In this document: positions 17,829-26,469 of the stretch, piece after piece | How positions within the stretch are numbered: the stretch's first letter is position 1 | Layout: every line of letters starts with the position of its first letter | Origin: Clostridia bacterium | GTDB lineage: Bacteria; Bacillota; Clostridia; Christensenellales; Aristaeellaceae | Length of the DNA: 64,000 nucleotides | Reading direction: 5' to 3' | NCBI GenBank assembly: GCA_017447185.1 | Contig: JAFSOC010000028.1 | Coordinates: 82,974 to 146,973 of the forward strand | The notes under the pieces: generated by a model | What the model was told of the DNA's origin: nothing | What the model saw: the letters and a program-made list of their open reading frames with translations, nothing else | The model's database searches: none | Made by a program: the position numbers and the translations under genes

Positions 17829-18848
17829 TTACTTGCTCATCGCTTCCTGCACGGCTACCGCCACCGCCACAGTCATACCGACCATGGGGTTGTTGCCGGC
17901 GCCCAGGAATCCCATCATTTCGACGTGGGCAGGCACGGAAGAAGATCCCGCGAACTGCGCGTCAGAGTGCATACGGCCCATGGTATCGGTCATGCCGTAG
18001 CTGGCGGGACCGGCAGCCATGTTGTCTGGATGCAGGGTACGTCCGGTGCCGCCGCCGGAGGCCACGGAGAAGTACTTCTTGCCGGCTTCCCAGCGTTCCT
18101 TCTTGTAGGTGCCCGCAACGGGGTGCTGGAACCGGGTGGGGTTGGTGCTGTTGCCGGTGATGGAGATGTCCGCGCCTTCATGCCACATGATGGCAACGCC
18201 TTCGCGTACATCGTCCGCGCCGTAGCAGTTAACCTTTGCCCGGTCGCCGGTGGAATACGCAGTCTTCTTGACGACGGTCAGCGCGTGGTCTTCCTTCACG
18301 TCCGCGCTCAGGTAGTCGTACTTCGTCTGTACATAGGTGAAGCCGTTAATCCGGCTGATGATCATGGCGGCATCCTTGCCCAGGCCGTTCAGGATAACCC
18401 GCAGGGGTTTTTTCCGGACCTTGTTGGCGTTCAGCGCGATCTTGATGGCGCCTTCCGCGGCAGCAAAGGATTCGTGGCCGGCCAGGAAAGCGAAGCATTC
18501 GGTTTCCTCGTCCAGCAGCATGGCGCCCAGGTTGCCGTGGCCGATACCGACCTGGCGCTGGTCCGCAACAGAACCGGGAATGCAGAAAGCCTGCAGCGCG
18601 GTGCCGATCCACTTGGCGGCTTCCGCGGCATTCTTCGCGCCTTCCTTGATGGCGATGGCAGCGCCCAGTTCATACGCCCACTTCACGTTTTCGAAGCAGA
18701 TGGGCTGAGTGCTTTCCACGATCGTGTAGGCATCCACGCCCTTGCTGTTGGTGAACGCCTTGACTTCTTCAAAGTTTTTGAATCCGTACTTATCCAGCAC
18801 AGGCTGCAGCTGAGGCATGCGGCCTTCATAGTTTTCAAACAGAGCCAT
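17829..18848 (-). CDS. GGGtGRT family protein
   Basis: A 339-residue protein of the orphan family named after its GGGtGRT motif, here ASGGGTGRTLHPDNM near residue 258. No catalytic function is known to me. Other conserved-looking stretches are QRQVGIGHGNLGAMLL and the late EMMGFLGAGNNPMVGMTVA. It is soluble, with no signal or membrane helix. ATG 18848 has GGAGG eight bases upstream; a GTG three codons earlier is too close to that site. It follows the scaffold-like gene by 15 bases, the typical partner for this family, and the pair is probably a functional unit. Confidence 0.88.
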   Translation of the reverse strand: MALFENYEGRMPQLQPVLDKYGFKNFEEVKAFTNSKGVDAYTIVESTQPICFENVKWAYELGAAIAIKEGAKNAAEAAKWIGTALQAFCIPGSVADQRQVGIGHGNLGAMLLDEETECFAFLAGHESFAAAEGAIKIALNANKVRKKPLRVILNGLGKDAAMIISRINGFTYVQTKYDYLSADVKEDHALTVVKKTAYSTGDRAKVNCYGADDVREGVAIMWHEGADISITGNSTNPTRFQHPVAGTYKKERWEAGKKYFSVASGGGTGRTLHPDNMAAGPASYGMTDTMGRMHSDAQFAGSSSVPAHVEMMGFLGAGNNPMVGMTVAVAVAVQEAMSK

Positions 18849-18863
18849 TCGTGCCACCTCCCC

Positions 18864-19565
18864 TTACTCTTTGCGCGGGTCAATCCACTTGACCGCGCCG
18901 TCTTCAGCCTTGAACCGGCCGTAGGTTCCGAGATTCTTTTCGTACGCTTCATTCGGGGACATGCCCTTCTTGATGGCGTCCATCATCTTGCCGAGGCTCA
19001 GGAACTGATAACCGCAAACCTGGTCATCCTTGTCCAGCGCCATCTTGACCACATAACCTTCGGTCATTTCCAGATAGCGGGTGCCTTTTTCTTTGGTGCC
19101 GTACATGGTACCCACCATGGAACGCAGGCCCTTGCCCAGGTCTTCCAGGCCGGCGCCGATGCGCAGACCGTCATCGGAGAAGGCGCTCTGGGTGCGGCCG
19201 TATACGATCTGCAGGAACAGTTCCCGCATGGCGGTATTGATGGCGTCGCAAACCAGGTCGGTGTTCAGCGCTTCCAGGATGGTCTTGCCGGGCAGGATTT
19301 CACTGGCCATAGCGGCAGAATGCGTCATACCGGAGCAGCCGATCGTCTCAACCAGCGCTTCCTGAATCACGCCGTCCTTCACGTTCAGGCTCAGCTTGCA
19401 GGCGCCCTGCTGGGGAGCGCACCAGCCGATGCCGTGGGTGTAACCGGAAATGTCCTTGATCTCTTTGGCCTGGATCCATTTTCCCTCTTCGGGGATCGGT
19501 GCGGGGCCATGGTTCGGGCCCTTCGCAACACAGACCATTTCTTCTACTTCTTTGGTGTATTGCAT
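18864..19565 (-). CDS. Fe-S cluster scaffold-like (NifU N-terminal/IscU-like) protein
   Basis: A 233-residue protein related to the NifU/IscU scaffold fold, in the subgroup found next to GGGtGRT proteins. Candidate cluster-binding cysteines are in GWCAPQQGACKLSL, ETIGCSGMTHSAAM and DLVCDAIN, in the order expected for the fold but with different spacing from true IscU. No iscS/sufS cysteine desulfurase is in the window, so a role in general cluster assembly is unproven. It has its own promoter and is cotranscribed with the downstream GGGtGRT gene. Confidence 0.8.
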   Translation of the reverse strand: MQYTKEVEEMVCVAKGPNHGPAPIPEEGKWIQAKEIKDISGYTHGIGWCAPQQGACKLSLNVKDGVIQEALVETIGCSGMTHSAAMASEILPGKTILEALNTDLVCDAINTAMRELFLQIVYGRTQSAFSDDGLRIGAGLEDLGKGLRSMVGTMYGTKEKGTRYLEMTEGYVVKMALDKDDQVCGYQFLSLGKMMDAIKKGMSPNEAYEKNLGTYGRFKAEDGAVKWIDPRKE

Positions 19566-19609
19566 GTGACTCGGTTCCTCCTGTTCACAATAATGTGGCT
19601 ATCCGATTC

Positions 19610-19639
19610 AGTATATCATAACCCGCCAACCCTTGTAAA
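19610..19639 (-). promoter_or_regulatory. Promoter of the scaffold-GGGtGRT operon
   Basis: Minus strand: TTTACA (19634-19639), 18-base spacer, TATACT (19610-19615), about 45 bases before the scaffold gene start. Confidence 0.65.
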
Positions 19640-19665
19640 ACAATTTTTGGCGTTCTCCCGCAACA

Positions 19666-20355
19666 TCAGGCATTCCAGTCTCCCGCGACACTGATTGCCT
19701 TCCGGATGACCGAAAAAGCCTTGTCAGCCGCGTTCCGGACATTGGTGTTAAAGTCACCGCCGTCCCCTTCGAAGGTATCGCTGATGCACTTGATCGACAT
19801 GCACCGTACGCCGCTGCGCTCGCATACCCGGGCAATCGCTGCGATTTCCATGTCCACAATGTGGCAGCCAAGGTTGCGCAGCCGGATCTTCTCTTCCCGG
19901 TCCTCCACAAACTTGTCCCCGCTGGCCACGGTAACCTTCCGCAGTCCGGGAACCGTTTCCATCATCCGGCGTACGATCTCCGCATCCAGGGGAATATACT
20001 CATCCGGATAATCGGCATACTGTCCCTTCTTCACCGGATCAATCGGGGAAACGTCAAAGTCATAGTGCAGCGCCTTTTCCACGATGAACAGGTCCTCCAC
20101 CTTCAGGCCCTTTTCCAGCGCCCCGGTGACCCCGAAGTTCATGATCAGATCGCATTCGTATTTCACGATCAGCATAGCCGTCGCCGACGCCGCATCGATT
20201 TCTCCCCATCCGGACTGCACGGCATAGATTTCGTGCCCTTCCATCTGTGTTTTGTATACGGTCCGGCCCGCAACGGTTTCTTCCTCCGGGTTCTTCCCGT
20301 ACTTCAGGAAGCTTTCCAGTTCCCGGGAAATGGCGATCAGTAATCCGATTTTCAT
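19666..20355 (-). CDS. 5'-methylthioadenosine/S-adenosylhomocysteine nucleosidase-like protein
   Basis: A 229-residue nucleoside phosphorylase/nucleosidase-fold protein. Members of the MTAN group hydrolyse MTA and SAH for methionine salvage and AI-2 formation. Visible motifs are KIGLLIAISREL with the catalytic acid region, NFGVTGALEKGLKVEDLFIV, ASGDKFVEDREEK, HIVDMEIAAIARVC (nucleoside binding, Glu) and SIKCISD with the catalytic Asp. ATG 20355 gives the family start; the 24 codons upstream extend into the tsf terminator region and are not real. An exact substrate (MTA, SAH or another nucleoside) cannot be fixed. Confidence 0.85.
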   Translation of the reverse strand: MKIGLLIAISRELESFLKYGKNPEEETVAGRTVYKTQMEGHEIYAVQSGWGEIDAASATAMLIVKYECDLIMNFGVTGALEKGLKVEDLFIVEKALHYDFDVSPIDPVKKGQYADYPDEYIPLDAEIVRRMMETVPGLRKVTVASGDKFVEDREEKIRLRNLGCHIVDMEIAAIARVCERSGVRCMSIKCISDTFEGDGGDFNTNVRNAADKAFSVIRKAISVAGDWNA

Positions 20356-20390
20356 CTTTCTGCTTCTCCTCGAAGGTTTTCCTCTGCCAT

Positions 20391-20421
20391 GAAAAAAGGC
20401 TGTCCGCAGACAGCCTTTTTG
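20391..20421 (-). terminator. Terminator of rpsB-tsf
   Basis: Stem AAGGCTGTC / GACAGCCTT (20396-20404, 20409-20417) with flanking A- and T-runs, ten bases past the tsf stop; on the minus strand it ends in TTTTTT. Confidence 0.85.
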
Positions 20422-20430
20422 AAACACTTA

Positions 20431-21357
20431 TTACTTGGTCATCGCGGCGATCTCAGCGGCCAGGTCATCCTTCCGCTTTTCGATGCCTTCACCGCGCTCG
20501 AAGCGGCTGAACTTCACGATATCCAGTGTAGCGCCGGTCTCCTTCGCGATTTCACCCATCAGCGCCTTGATGGTCTTGTCGCCATCCTTGACGAAGGGCT
20601 GCTCGAGCAGGCAGACTTCCTTGTAGTACTTCTCGATCCGGCCTTCGACCATCCGGTCGACGATCTTCTCGGGCTTGCCTTCGTTCAGCGCCTGCGCCCG
20701 CAGGATTTCCTTTTCCTTTTCGAGCTTCTCGGTGTCCACTTCTTCACGGCGGACCGCTTCGGGCTTGGCCGCGGCGATCTGCAGCGCCAGGTCATGGGCA
20801 AAGGTCTTCACGGTTTCGTTGGCGCGGCCGGCTTCGTCCGCGGAAACTTCGACCATGACGCCAACCTTGCCGCCCAGGTGGATGTAGGTGGAAACCACAC
20901 CGGTGGTCTCATAGCGGCTGAAGCGGCGGATGCTGATCTTCTCACCGATCGCGACGGTGGCGTCGCTGACCAGGTCGGAGATGGTCTTGCTGCTATCGTC
21001 CACGAAGGCCTGGGCCATCAGGGCGTCCACATCAGCGGGGTTCGCCAGGGCAACCTGCTTGGCTACCTTGTTGGCAAAACCGATGAAGTTGTCGGTCTTG
21101 GCGACGAAGTCGGTTTCGCAGTTGACTTCGACGATCGCGCCGATCTTTCCGTCTTCGCTCACATACTGGGCGACCACGCCTTCCGCAGCGATGCGGCTGG
21201 CCTTCTTGGCGGCCTGGCTCAGTCCCTTTTCACGCAGCCATTCAATGGCCTTTTCCATATCGCCATCGCTCTCAACCAGAGCCTTTTTGCAGTCCATCAT
21301 GCCGGCGCTGGTGCGCTCGCGCAGTTCTTTAACCATTGCAGAGGTGATATCTGCCAT
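20431..21357 (-). CDS. tsf: Translation elongation factor Ts
   Basis: Guanine nucleotide exchange factor for EF-Tu. The 308-residue product has the EF-Ts signatures [19 protein letters not shown] at the start and [16 protein letters not shown] near residue 75, followed by the two core subdomains and a C-terminal coiled region. It follows rpsB by 41 bases in the standard rpsB-tsf order and ends at a strong terminator, so frr and pyrH are not part of this transcript. Confidence 0.97.
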   Translation of the reverse strand: MADITSAMVKELRERTSAGMMDCKKALVESDGDMEKAIEWLREKGLSQAAKKASRIAAEGVVAQYVSEDGKIGAIVEVNCETDFVAKTDNFIGFANKVAKQVALANPADVDALMAQAFVDDSSKTISDLVSDATVAIGEKISIRRFSRYETTGVVSTYIHLGGKVGVMVEVSADEAGRANETVKTFAHDLALQIAAAKPEAVRREEVDTEKLEKEKEILRAQALNEGKPEKIVDRMVEGRIEKYYKEVCLLEQPFVKDGDKTIKALMGEIAKETGATLDIVKFSRFERGEGIEKRKDDLAAEIAAMTK

Positions 21358-21398
21358 CTTGAATCATCCTTTCAAATCAATTGGTTATTATCACTGAA

Positions 21399-22154
21399 TT
21401 ATTCGGCAGCGGGAGCTTCCACTTCGGCGGGAGCTTCTTCAGCAGCCACTTCCGCGGCTTCTTCCGTCTGCTCGCCCTGCTTGCCTTCCAGCACAGCATC
21501 GGCCAGCTTGCCGGCGATCAGTTTCACGGCGCGGATGGCGTCATCATTGCCGGGGATGACATAGTCGATTTCGTCCGGATCGCAGTTGGTATCAACGATA
21601 CCGACGATCGGGATGCCCAGGATGCGGGCTTCGGTCACGGCGATATGCTCTTTGCGGGGGTCCACAACGAACAGGGCGCCGGGGAGCTTCTTCATTTCGC
21701 GGATGCCGCCCAGGTTGGTCTGCAGCTTTTCGCGCTCATGGATCAGCTTGATAACTTCCTTCTTGGGCAGGACGTCGAACTGGCCGCTCTGCTCCATCTT
21801 GTCGATCTGGTTCAGCCGGTCAATACGGGTGCGGATCGTCTTGAAGTTGGTCAGCATGCCGCCCAGCCAGCGGTTGTTCACGTAGAACATATTGCAGCGC
21901 TTTGCTTCGCTCTCGATGGATTCCTGCGCCTGCTTCTTGGTGCCGACGAACAGGATGCTCTTGCCTTCCATCGCGACGTCGCGGATGAACGCGTACGCTT
22001 CGTCAACCTTGCGGACGGTCTTCTGCAGGTCGATGATGTAGATGCCGTTGCGTTCAGTGAAGATGTACTGCGCCATCTTCGGGTTCCACCGGCGGGTCTG
22101 ATGACCGAAGTGTACGCCGGCTTCCAGGAGCTGTTTCATGGAAATGACTGCCAT
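21399..22154 (-). CDS. rpsB: 30S ribosomal protein S2
   Basis: Small-subunit protein. The 251-residue product opens [20 protein letters not shown] with the S2 signature, and continues with [21 protein letters not shown] and [20 protein letters not shown]. The C-terminal tail is an acidic Glu/Ala stretch common in Clostridia. AAGGAGGG before ATG 22154 sets the start; 23 in-frame codons upstream belong to the leader. A stable leader hairpin precedes it, which could allow S2 autoregulation (inference). Confidence 0.97.
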   Translation of the reverse strand: MAVISMKQLLEAGVHFGHQTRRWNPKMAQYIFTERNGIYIIDLQKTVRKVDEAYAFIRDVAMEGKSILFVGTKKQAQESIESEAKRCNMFYVNNRWLGGMLTNFKTIRTRIDRLNQIDKMEQSGQFDVLPKKEVIKLIHEREKLQTNLGGIREMKKLPGALFVVDPRKEHIAVTEARILGIPIVGIVDTNCDPDEIDYVIPGNDDAIRAVKLIAGKLADAVLEGKQGEQTEEAAEVAAEEAPAEVEAPAAE

Positions 22155-22195
22155 TTGGGGTTCCCTCCTTGTTATTTTCCACCCCTTTCTCCTTC

Positions 22196-22231
22196 GCAAC
22201 CGGCCACCGCGCAAGCGGCACAAGCGGTTGC
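22196..22231 (-). promoter_or_regulatory. Leader hairpin of rpsB-tsf
   Basis: In the roughly 95-base leader, GCAACCG and CGGTTGC pair over seven bases around an inner GCCGC-TTGC-GCGGT stem. It is not followed by a T-run, so it is no terminator. Placement between promoter and rpsB suggests a regulatory structure, perhaps an S2-binding site. Confidence 0.45.
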
Positions 22232-22256
22232 AGAGAAAAGGTGCGTAATCGGATGG

Positions 22257-22285
22257 ATTTTATCACATCTGTTTGCCAAAAGCAA
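22257..22285 (-). promoter_or_regulatory. Promoter of rpsB-tsf
   Basis: Minus strand: TTGCTT (22280-22285), 17-base spacer, TAAAAT (22257-22262). Confidence 0.7.
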
Positions 22286-22298
22286 CTTTTTCTTTCGC

Positions 22299-23897
22299 TT
22301 ATTCCGGCAGGACAAAATTCTTCATGAACTGCCATGCCTGTTCGCATGTGTGCTCCCTGCACTCATGCCCCTGGTTGTCCACCCCGCCGAACACCGTCCG
22401 GCAGATCCCGTCCGTGCTGTTGTAATAGTGCAGCGTCAGCACCGCGTCCCGGGAAGAATCCGGAATCTTTTCAATCCGGTCACCCGGCACGCCCCAGTAT
22501 TTCTCCGGCCAGTTCTCCCGGTCTTCGAAGCTCAGGTCGTAATTCTTCATCACCTTGTTGACCTGGAACAGGTACTGGGCCCGCTCCATGCACTTGATCT
22601 CCTGGCAGGGCATCTCCGGGAGGGGTGTCTTTTCCCCGGCGGAATAGAACACCGGCACAGGATGGTTCCGGTTGATCTCCTTCGGGCTCGGCTCTCCGTA
22701 AACGTTCTGCCCCACCGGGAATGTGGCGTCCATCGGCGCCAGCGCGGAGAACGCTTCCGGATATTCCTGGTAAAGGTCCCAGCTCTTGCATCCGCCCATG
22801 GAGAACCCGGACGCGTAAATCCGGCGGCTGTCGATGTTGTATTTCTCCTTCAGCTGCCCGATGAACTCCATCATTTCCGTGGCGGTGCTGTTCAGGTGAT
22901 TCTCCACGCAGACCAGCAGGAACCGGTTCCGCATGGCCACCCGCCACCAGCCGGATACCCAGGCAATGTGGAAGGCGGAATCCCCGCCCCCGTGGAAGAC
23001 CAGCACCAGCGGCAGCGGACCCTCCGCGTCCTTCGGATAATACGCCAGGTAACCAATCCTGTGGCGCGCGGTCCCTGCATCGTCTCCCCGGTTGTCCGGT
23101 GAAGTGGTCACTTCGGTGATGCAGGCTTCCTCCGCCATGCCCAGCTCTTCCGGGTCTTCTTCCCGGCTCAGCACGCCGCACCAGCGTTTCATCCGCTTCC
23201 AGCATTCCTCGTAGTCCGCCCGGTAATCCGCCTCATCCCGGATCAGCAGCTGGTCGCAGGTGATCCGCAGGGCTTCATTCACCTCGCCGCTGTTCCCGAC
23301 GGAGATGACCGGAATGTCATGCCGCTCCGGCCGCGGCACAACGGTCAGCCCTTCCATGGTGACCGCCATGGGCGTGATTTCCCCGGGGCCCCACAGGTAT
23401 TCTCCCTCCAGGGTCTTCAGGCAGTTCCTCGCGATGTAGTCCGCGGCCTTTCCCACGCCGTACAGCATGATCCGGAACACCGCGCCGCGGATGCTGCATC
23501 CGGTGAATTCCTTCGTCCGGAACTTATAGTTGATCACATATCCGTCTTCATAGTACTGGCCGATTTTGCTTTCCGCCACGACCTCCTGGTAAAGGGTCTC
23601 CGGCGCGCAGTCCCATCCGCCTTCGCACTTCGGAATCACGTAAACCACGGAGGAGGAATGACTCCGGGCAATATCCGCCAGTCCCCGCCGTTCCGCGAAT
23701 TCCACCGCGTTGACGATGGAGCGTTCCGGATCCCCGAAAACCAGCAGATACGGCGCCTTGAAACCAAAGTTAATGACATCCGCCCGGGGATCTCCCACCG
23801 GTACGTAGACCATTACACTGAAGTTGTCAAACTCGTGCGTCCAGTATTTCCCGCCGTCCGGCAGCAGGGAAACCTCCGGCCTCTCCGTCATGCTCAT
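22299..23897 (-). CDS. Alpha/beta-hydrolase esterase (PHB depolymerase/feruloyl esterase-like)
   Basis: A 532-residue protein without signal peptide. The C-terminal half (from about 285) is an alpha/beta hydrolase: VLVFHGGGDS oxyanion region, nucleophile elbow ASGFSMGGCKSW (G-x-S-x-G) near residue 360 and a late His in GGVDNQGHEC. The long N-terminal half, with no family I recognise, probably forms an accessory beta domain. Members hydrolyse esters of plant or storage polymers; here the lack of a signal suggests intracellular processing of imported esters. ATG 23897 is seven bases after GGAGG. It follows the MATE gene by 47 bases. Confidence 0.8.
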   Translation of the reverse strand: MSMTERPEVSLLPDGGKYWTHEFDNFSVMVYVPVGDPRADVINFGFKAPYLLVFGDPERSIVNAVEFAERRGLADIARSHSSSVVYVIPKCEGGWDCAPETLYQEVVAESKIGQYYEDGYVINYKFRTKEFTGCSIRGAVFRIMLYGVGKAADYIARNCLKTLEGEYLWGPGEITPMAVTMEGLTVVPRPERHDIPVISVGNSGEVNEALRITCDQLLIRDEADYRADYEECWKRMKRWCGVLSREEDPEELGMAEEACITEVTTSPDNRGDDAGTARHRIGYLAYYPKDAEGPLPLVLVFHGGGDSAFHIAWVSGWWRVAMRNRFLLVCVENHLNSTATEMMEFIGQLKEKYNIDSRRIYASGFSMGGCKSWDLYQEYPEAFSALAPMDATFPVGQNVYGEPSPKEINRNHPVPVFYSAGEKTPLPEMPCQEIKCMERAQYLFQVNKVMKNYDLSFEDRENWPEKYWGVPGDRIEKIPDSSRDAVLTLHYYNSTDGICRTVFGGVDNQGHECREHTCEQAWQFMKNFVLPE

Positions 23898-23944
23898 AAT
23901 CATTCCTCCAAAAAGCTAAAAACTGATAACTGAAAATCCAAAAA

Positions 23945-25279
23945 CTAAATCTTGATGTCCACCCATTTCCCTTTCCGGAACCGGGTCCGCATCAGTGTAA
24001 ACCGCGACAGCTGGTCGCTCATCACGCCGATCCAGATGCCGTGCAGTCCCAGGTTGAACACCAACACCAGCAGCACCGTCACCAGCGTCCGGATCAGCGT
24101 CACGCTGATCAGCGCACCGACCAGTGTATACTTCACGTCCCCGGCCGCCCGCAGGCATCCGGTGTAGATGATCTGGGAAATCTGCAGCAGCACAATGAAC
24201 ATCACATACCGGGTGATGGTCACCCCCATGTCCAGGATGTGCGCTTCCGTAAAGTACAGGCTGTAGTACCACCTGCCGCCCACCAGCAACAGCAGGGCCA
24301 GCGCGACGGAAATCAGGAACCCGATCCGCTGGCAGATGCCGCCGTAAGCCTTTGCTTCCTCCTTGTTGCCTTCGCCCAGTGCCCGTCCGGTCAGTGCCAC
24401 CGCGGCCACCTGCATTCCGTCCGCGAAGGAGAAGCCCAGGCCCAGCAGGTTCATTCCGATATTGTGCGCTGCGAACTCGTCCGTTCCCAGCCGCGCCGCC
24501 AGCAGCGCCGTCGCCAGGAATCCGACCCGCATCGCGATGTTCTCCAGGGAAGAAGTGTAGGTCAGTCCCCAGATGGATTTCATGCTTTCCCGCGTGATGC
24601 GGATCTTCTGCCGGATCATATCCGGAATCCGCACATAGCTGCTCTTCCGAAACAGGGAATGCACCGCCATCCCGGCGGACACCACCGTGCCCAGCACCGT
24701 GGCAATGGCCGCGCCCCGGATTCCCAGCGCCGGGAATCCCAGGTGGCCGCCGATCAGCAGGTAGTTGAAGATTACATTCACGATACTGCTGGTCAGGTTC
24801 GTGGTCATGGAGATCCGGGTATTCCCGCTTCCCCGCTGCGCTGCATTGATGATCATCGTCAGCACGTTGAAGAACATGCCGCCCATGATGATCTGGAAAT
24901 ACTCCACCGCAGCCTCGTGGGTATCCTCGTTGCTCCCGGCCAGCTCCATAATCTGCGGCGCGAAAACCACGCACAGCACCGTGATGATCGCACAGAGCAC
25001 GACCGTCAGCGCCGTGGCTGTCAGCAGGATCTCATGGGCGCTTTCCCGCCGGTCTTCTCCCCGCCGCCGGGCCACCAGCGCGGATACCGCCACGTTGATG
25101 CCGAAGAAGATCGTCAGTCCGATGAATTTCGGCTGGTTGGTCAGGCCTACCGCTGCCACGGCGTAGCTGCCCATCCCTGCCACCATCATCGTATCGATCA
25201 TACCGGCCAGCGTCACAAAAAAGCTTTCCGTCATGGCAGGCCATGCCACGGAGATCGCTTTTTTCGTCATCGCATTCAT
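23945..25279 (-). CDS. MATE family efflux transporter
   Basis: A 444-residue polytopic membrane protein with about 12 helices in two repeats, as in the MATE family of Na+/H+-driven drug exporters. The start MTKKAISVAWPAMTESFFVT and the DTMMVAGMG segment of helix 1-2 are characteristic, and GAAIATVLGTVVSAGM recurs near residue 190. It begins four bases after the CapA-like gene's stop codon and is clearly cotranscribed. The substrate cannot be predicted. A second, more divergent MATE gene lies at 59147. Confidence 0.93.
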   Translation of the reverse strand: MNAMTKKAISVAWPAMTESFFVTLAGMIDTMMVAGMGSYAVAAVGLTNQPKFIGLTIFFGINVAVSALVARRRGEDRRESAHEILLTATALTVVLCAIITVLCVVFAPQIMELAGSNEDTHEAAVEYFQIIMGGMFFNVLTMIINAAQRGSGNTRISMTTNLTSSIVNVIFNYLLIGGHLGFPALGIRGAAIATVLGTVVSAGMAVHSLFRKSSYVRIPDMIRQKIRITRESMKSIWGLTYTSSLENIAMRVGFLATALLAARLGTDEFAAHNIGMNLLGLGFSFADGMQVAAVALTGRALGEGNKEEAKAYGGICQRIGFLISVALALLLLVGGRWYYSLYFTEAHILDMGVTITRYVMFIVLLQISQIIYTGCLRAAGDVKYTLVGALISVTLIRTLVTVLLVLVFNLGLHGIWIGVMSDQLSRFTLMRTRFRKGKWVDIKI

Positions 25280-25283
25280 TGGT

Positions 25284-26393
25284 TTACTGTCCCTTCACCT
25301 CAAAAGATACCACCGCTCCGGTTTCCTCGTTCCATTCTCCCGGATCGTTCCCCGTGGACTTCTTCAGCTTGTTCAGCACCCGCTCCGCGTCCTTTCCCGT
25401 CAGGAACCGGGGCGAGTAGTTGTTGTAGTTACGGTCGCTGGTCACATAGATCGGATAGAAATGCAGGTCGATCTTTTCCAGCTGGCCCTCCGTGAAGTGC
25501 AGCACCGCCTGCACCACCATCGCGTCCATATCCCGCGGCTTCGTGTTGCCGCCGAATACGCAGTTCCCCAGGCTGTAGACCACCGGCACCCCGTCCAGCA
25601 CGTTGTATCCCTGCACCACATGGGGATGATGCCCGATGATCAGGTCGGAAACCTTCACCGCCTCTTTGGTGATCTGCTTCTGGTAGGAATCCGGCGGCTC
25701 ATATTCGTATTCTGTCCCGGCGTGCATCACGGTAACAATCGCGCTGCATCCGTATTCCTTCAGCAGTTTTGCCTGCTTCTGGTAGGCGCTCCGCTTGCTT
25801 CCGGACAGGGACATCGCCACCCCGATGAAGCCGATCTTCAGCCCGTCGTCACTTTCCCATATCGCCGGCTTATCCGCGTCGAACCAGCAGATTCCGGCGG
25901 TTTCCAGCGCCTCTTTCGTGTCGGCGTATCCCGCCTTGCCGAAGTCCATCGTATGGTTGTTTGCCAGTGTCACGCACTCCACCGATCCGCTCTTCAGCAC
26001 TTCCGTGTATCCGGCCTTCCCGATGAAGTTATACTGCTTCTTTGCCCGGGAGTTTTCCAGGTTCCGGTCCGACAGCACGCCTTCCAGGTTTCCCACCGTC
26101 AGGTCGTCCTCCCCCGTCAGCCGTACCAGCTCCCGGAAGGGGAAATCCGTCCCGTTGTCCGCGATCCGCCGTGCGAATCCCAGCCGTTTCGGAATCTTCT
26201 TTGTATCCTCTCCCAGGGTGCAGTCCCCCAGGAAGGTGACTGTAATCTCCCCCGTGTATTCGGTGGGAGGCATCAGCTGCTGTGCTTCGGAGGGGCGGTC
26301 TGTCACCGTCATCCAGGTTCCGCCGGCCATGGCTCCCGCCGGCAGCAGCAAAGCTGCCATCAGCGCAATAACCCGCAGGGCCGCCTTCCGCAT
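25284..26393 (-). CDS. CapA-family (PGA_cap) secreted metallophosphatase-like protein
   Basis: A 369-residue protein with a signal peptide (ALRVIALMAALLLPAGAMAGG). The family motifs are FLGDCTLGEDTK for the first metal-binding Asp, VGNLEGVLSD, TLANNHTMDFG (Asn-His), and HAGTEYE plus IGHHPHVVQGY for the last metal ligands. CapA-like proteins have a calcineurin-like fold and include poly-gamma-glutamate capsule factors, but no capB/capC genes are here, so a capsule role is not supported. Its operon partners are the MATE pump and the esterase downstream. Confidence 0.88.
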   Translation of the reverse strand: MRKAALRVIALMAALLLPAGAMAGGTWMTVTDRPSEAQQLMPPTEYTGEITVTFLGDCTLGEDTKKIPKRLGFARRIADNGTDFPFRELVRLTGEDDLTVGNLEGVLSDRNLENSRAKKQYNFIGKAGYTEVLKSGSVECVTLANNHTMDFGKAGYADTKEALETAGICWFDADKPAIWESDDGLKIGFIGVAMSLSGSKRSAYQKQAKLLKEYGCSAIVTVMHAGTEYEYEPPDSYQKQITKEAVKVSDLIIGHHPHVVQGYNVLDGVPVVYSLGNCVFGGNTKPRDMDAMVVQAVLHFTEGQLEKIDLHFYPIYVTSDRNYNNYSPRFLTGKDAERVLNKLKKSTGNDPGEWNEETGAVVSFEVKGQ

Positions 26394-26429
26394 GGAATCC
26401 CCTCCTCCCGTTTCTTTCGCGTACCCTGT

Positions 26430-26459
26430 ATCATATCATATTGTAAAAGTGAATTGCAA
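26430..26459 (-). promoter_or_regulatory. Promoter of the capA-like/MATE/esterase operon
   Basis: Minus strand: TTGCAA (26454-26459), 18-base spacer, TATGAT (26430-26435), 37 bases upstream of the start codon. Confidence 0.6.
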
Positions 26460-26469
26460 AATTTAGTTT

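Noticed and set aside
17925-19694. Plus-strand frame of 589 codons
   Set aside because: Antisense to the GGGtGRT and scaffold genes, whose minus-strand motifs and ribosome sites are clear.
25284-26393. Poly-gamma-glutamate capsule locus
   Set aside because: Only a CapA-like protein is present; no capB or capC nearby.
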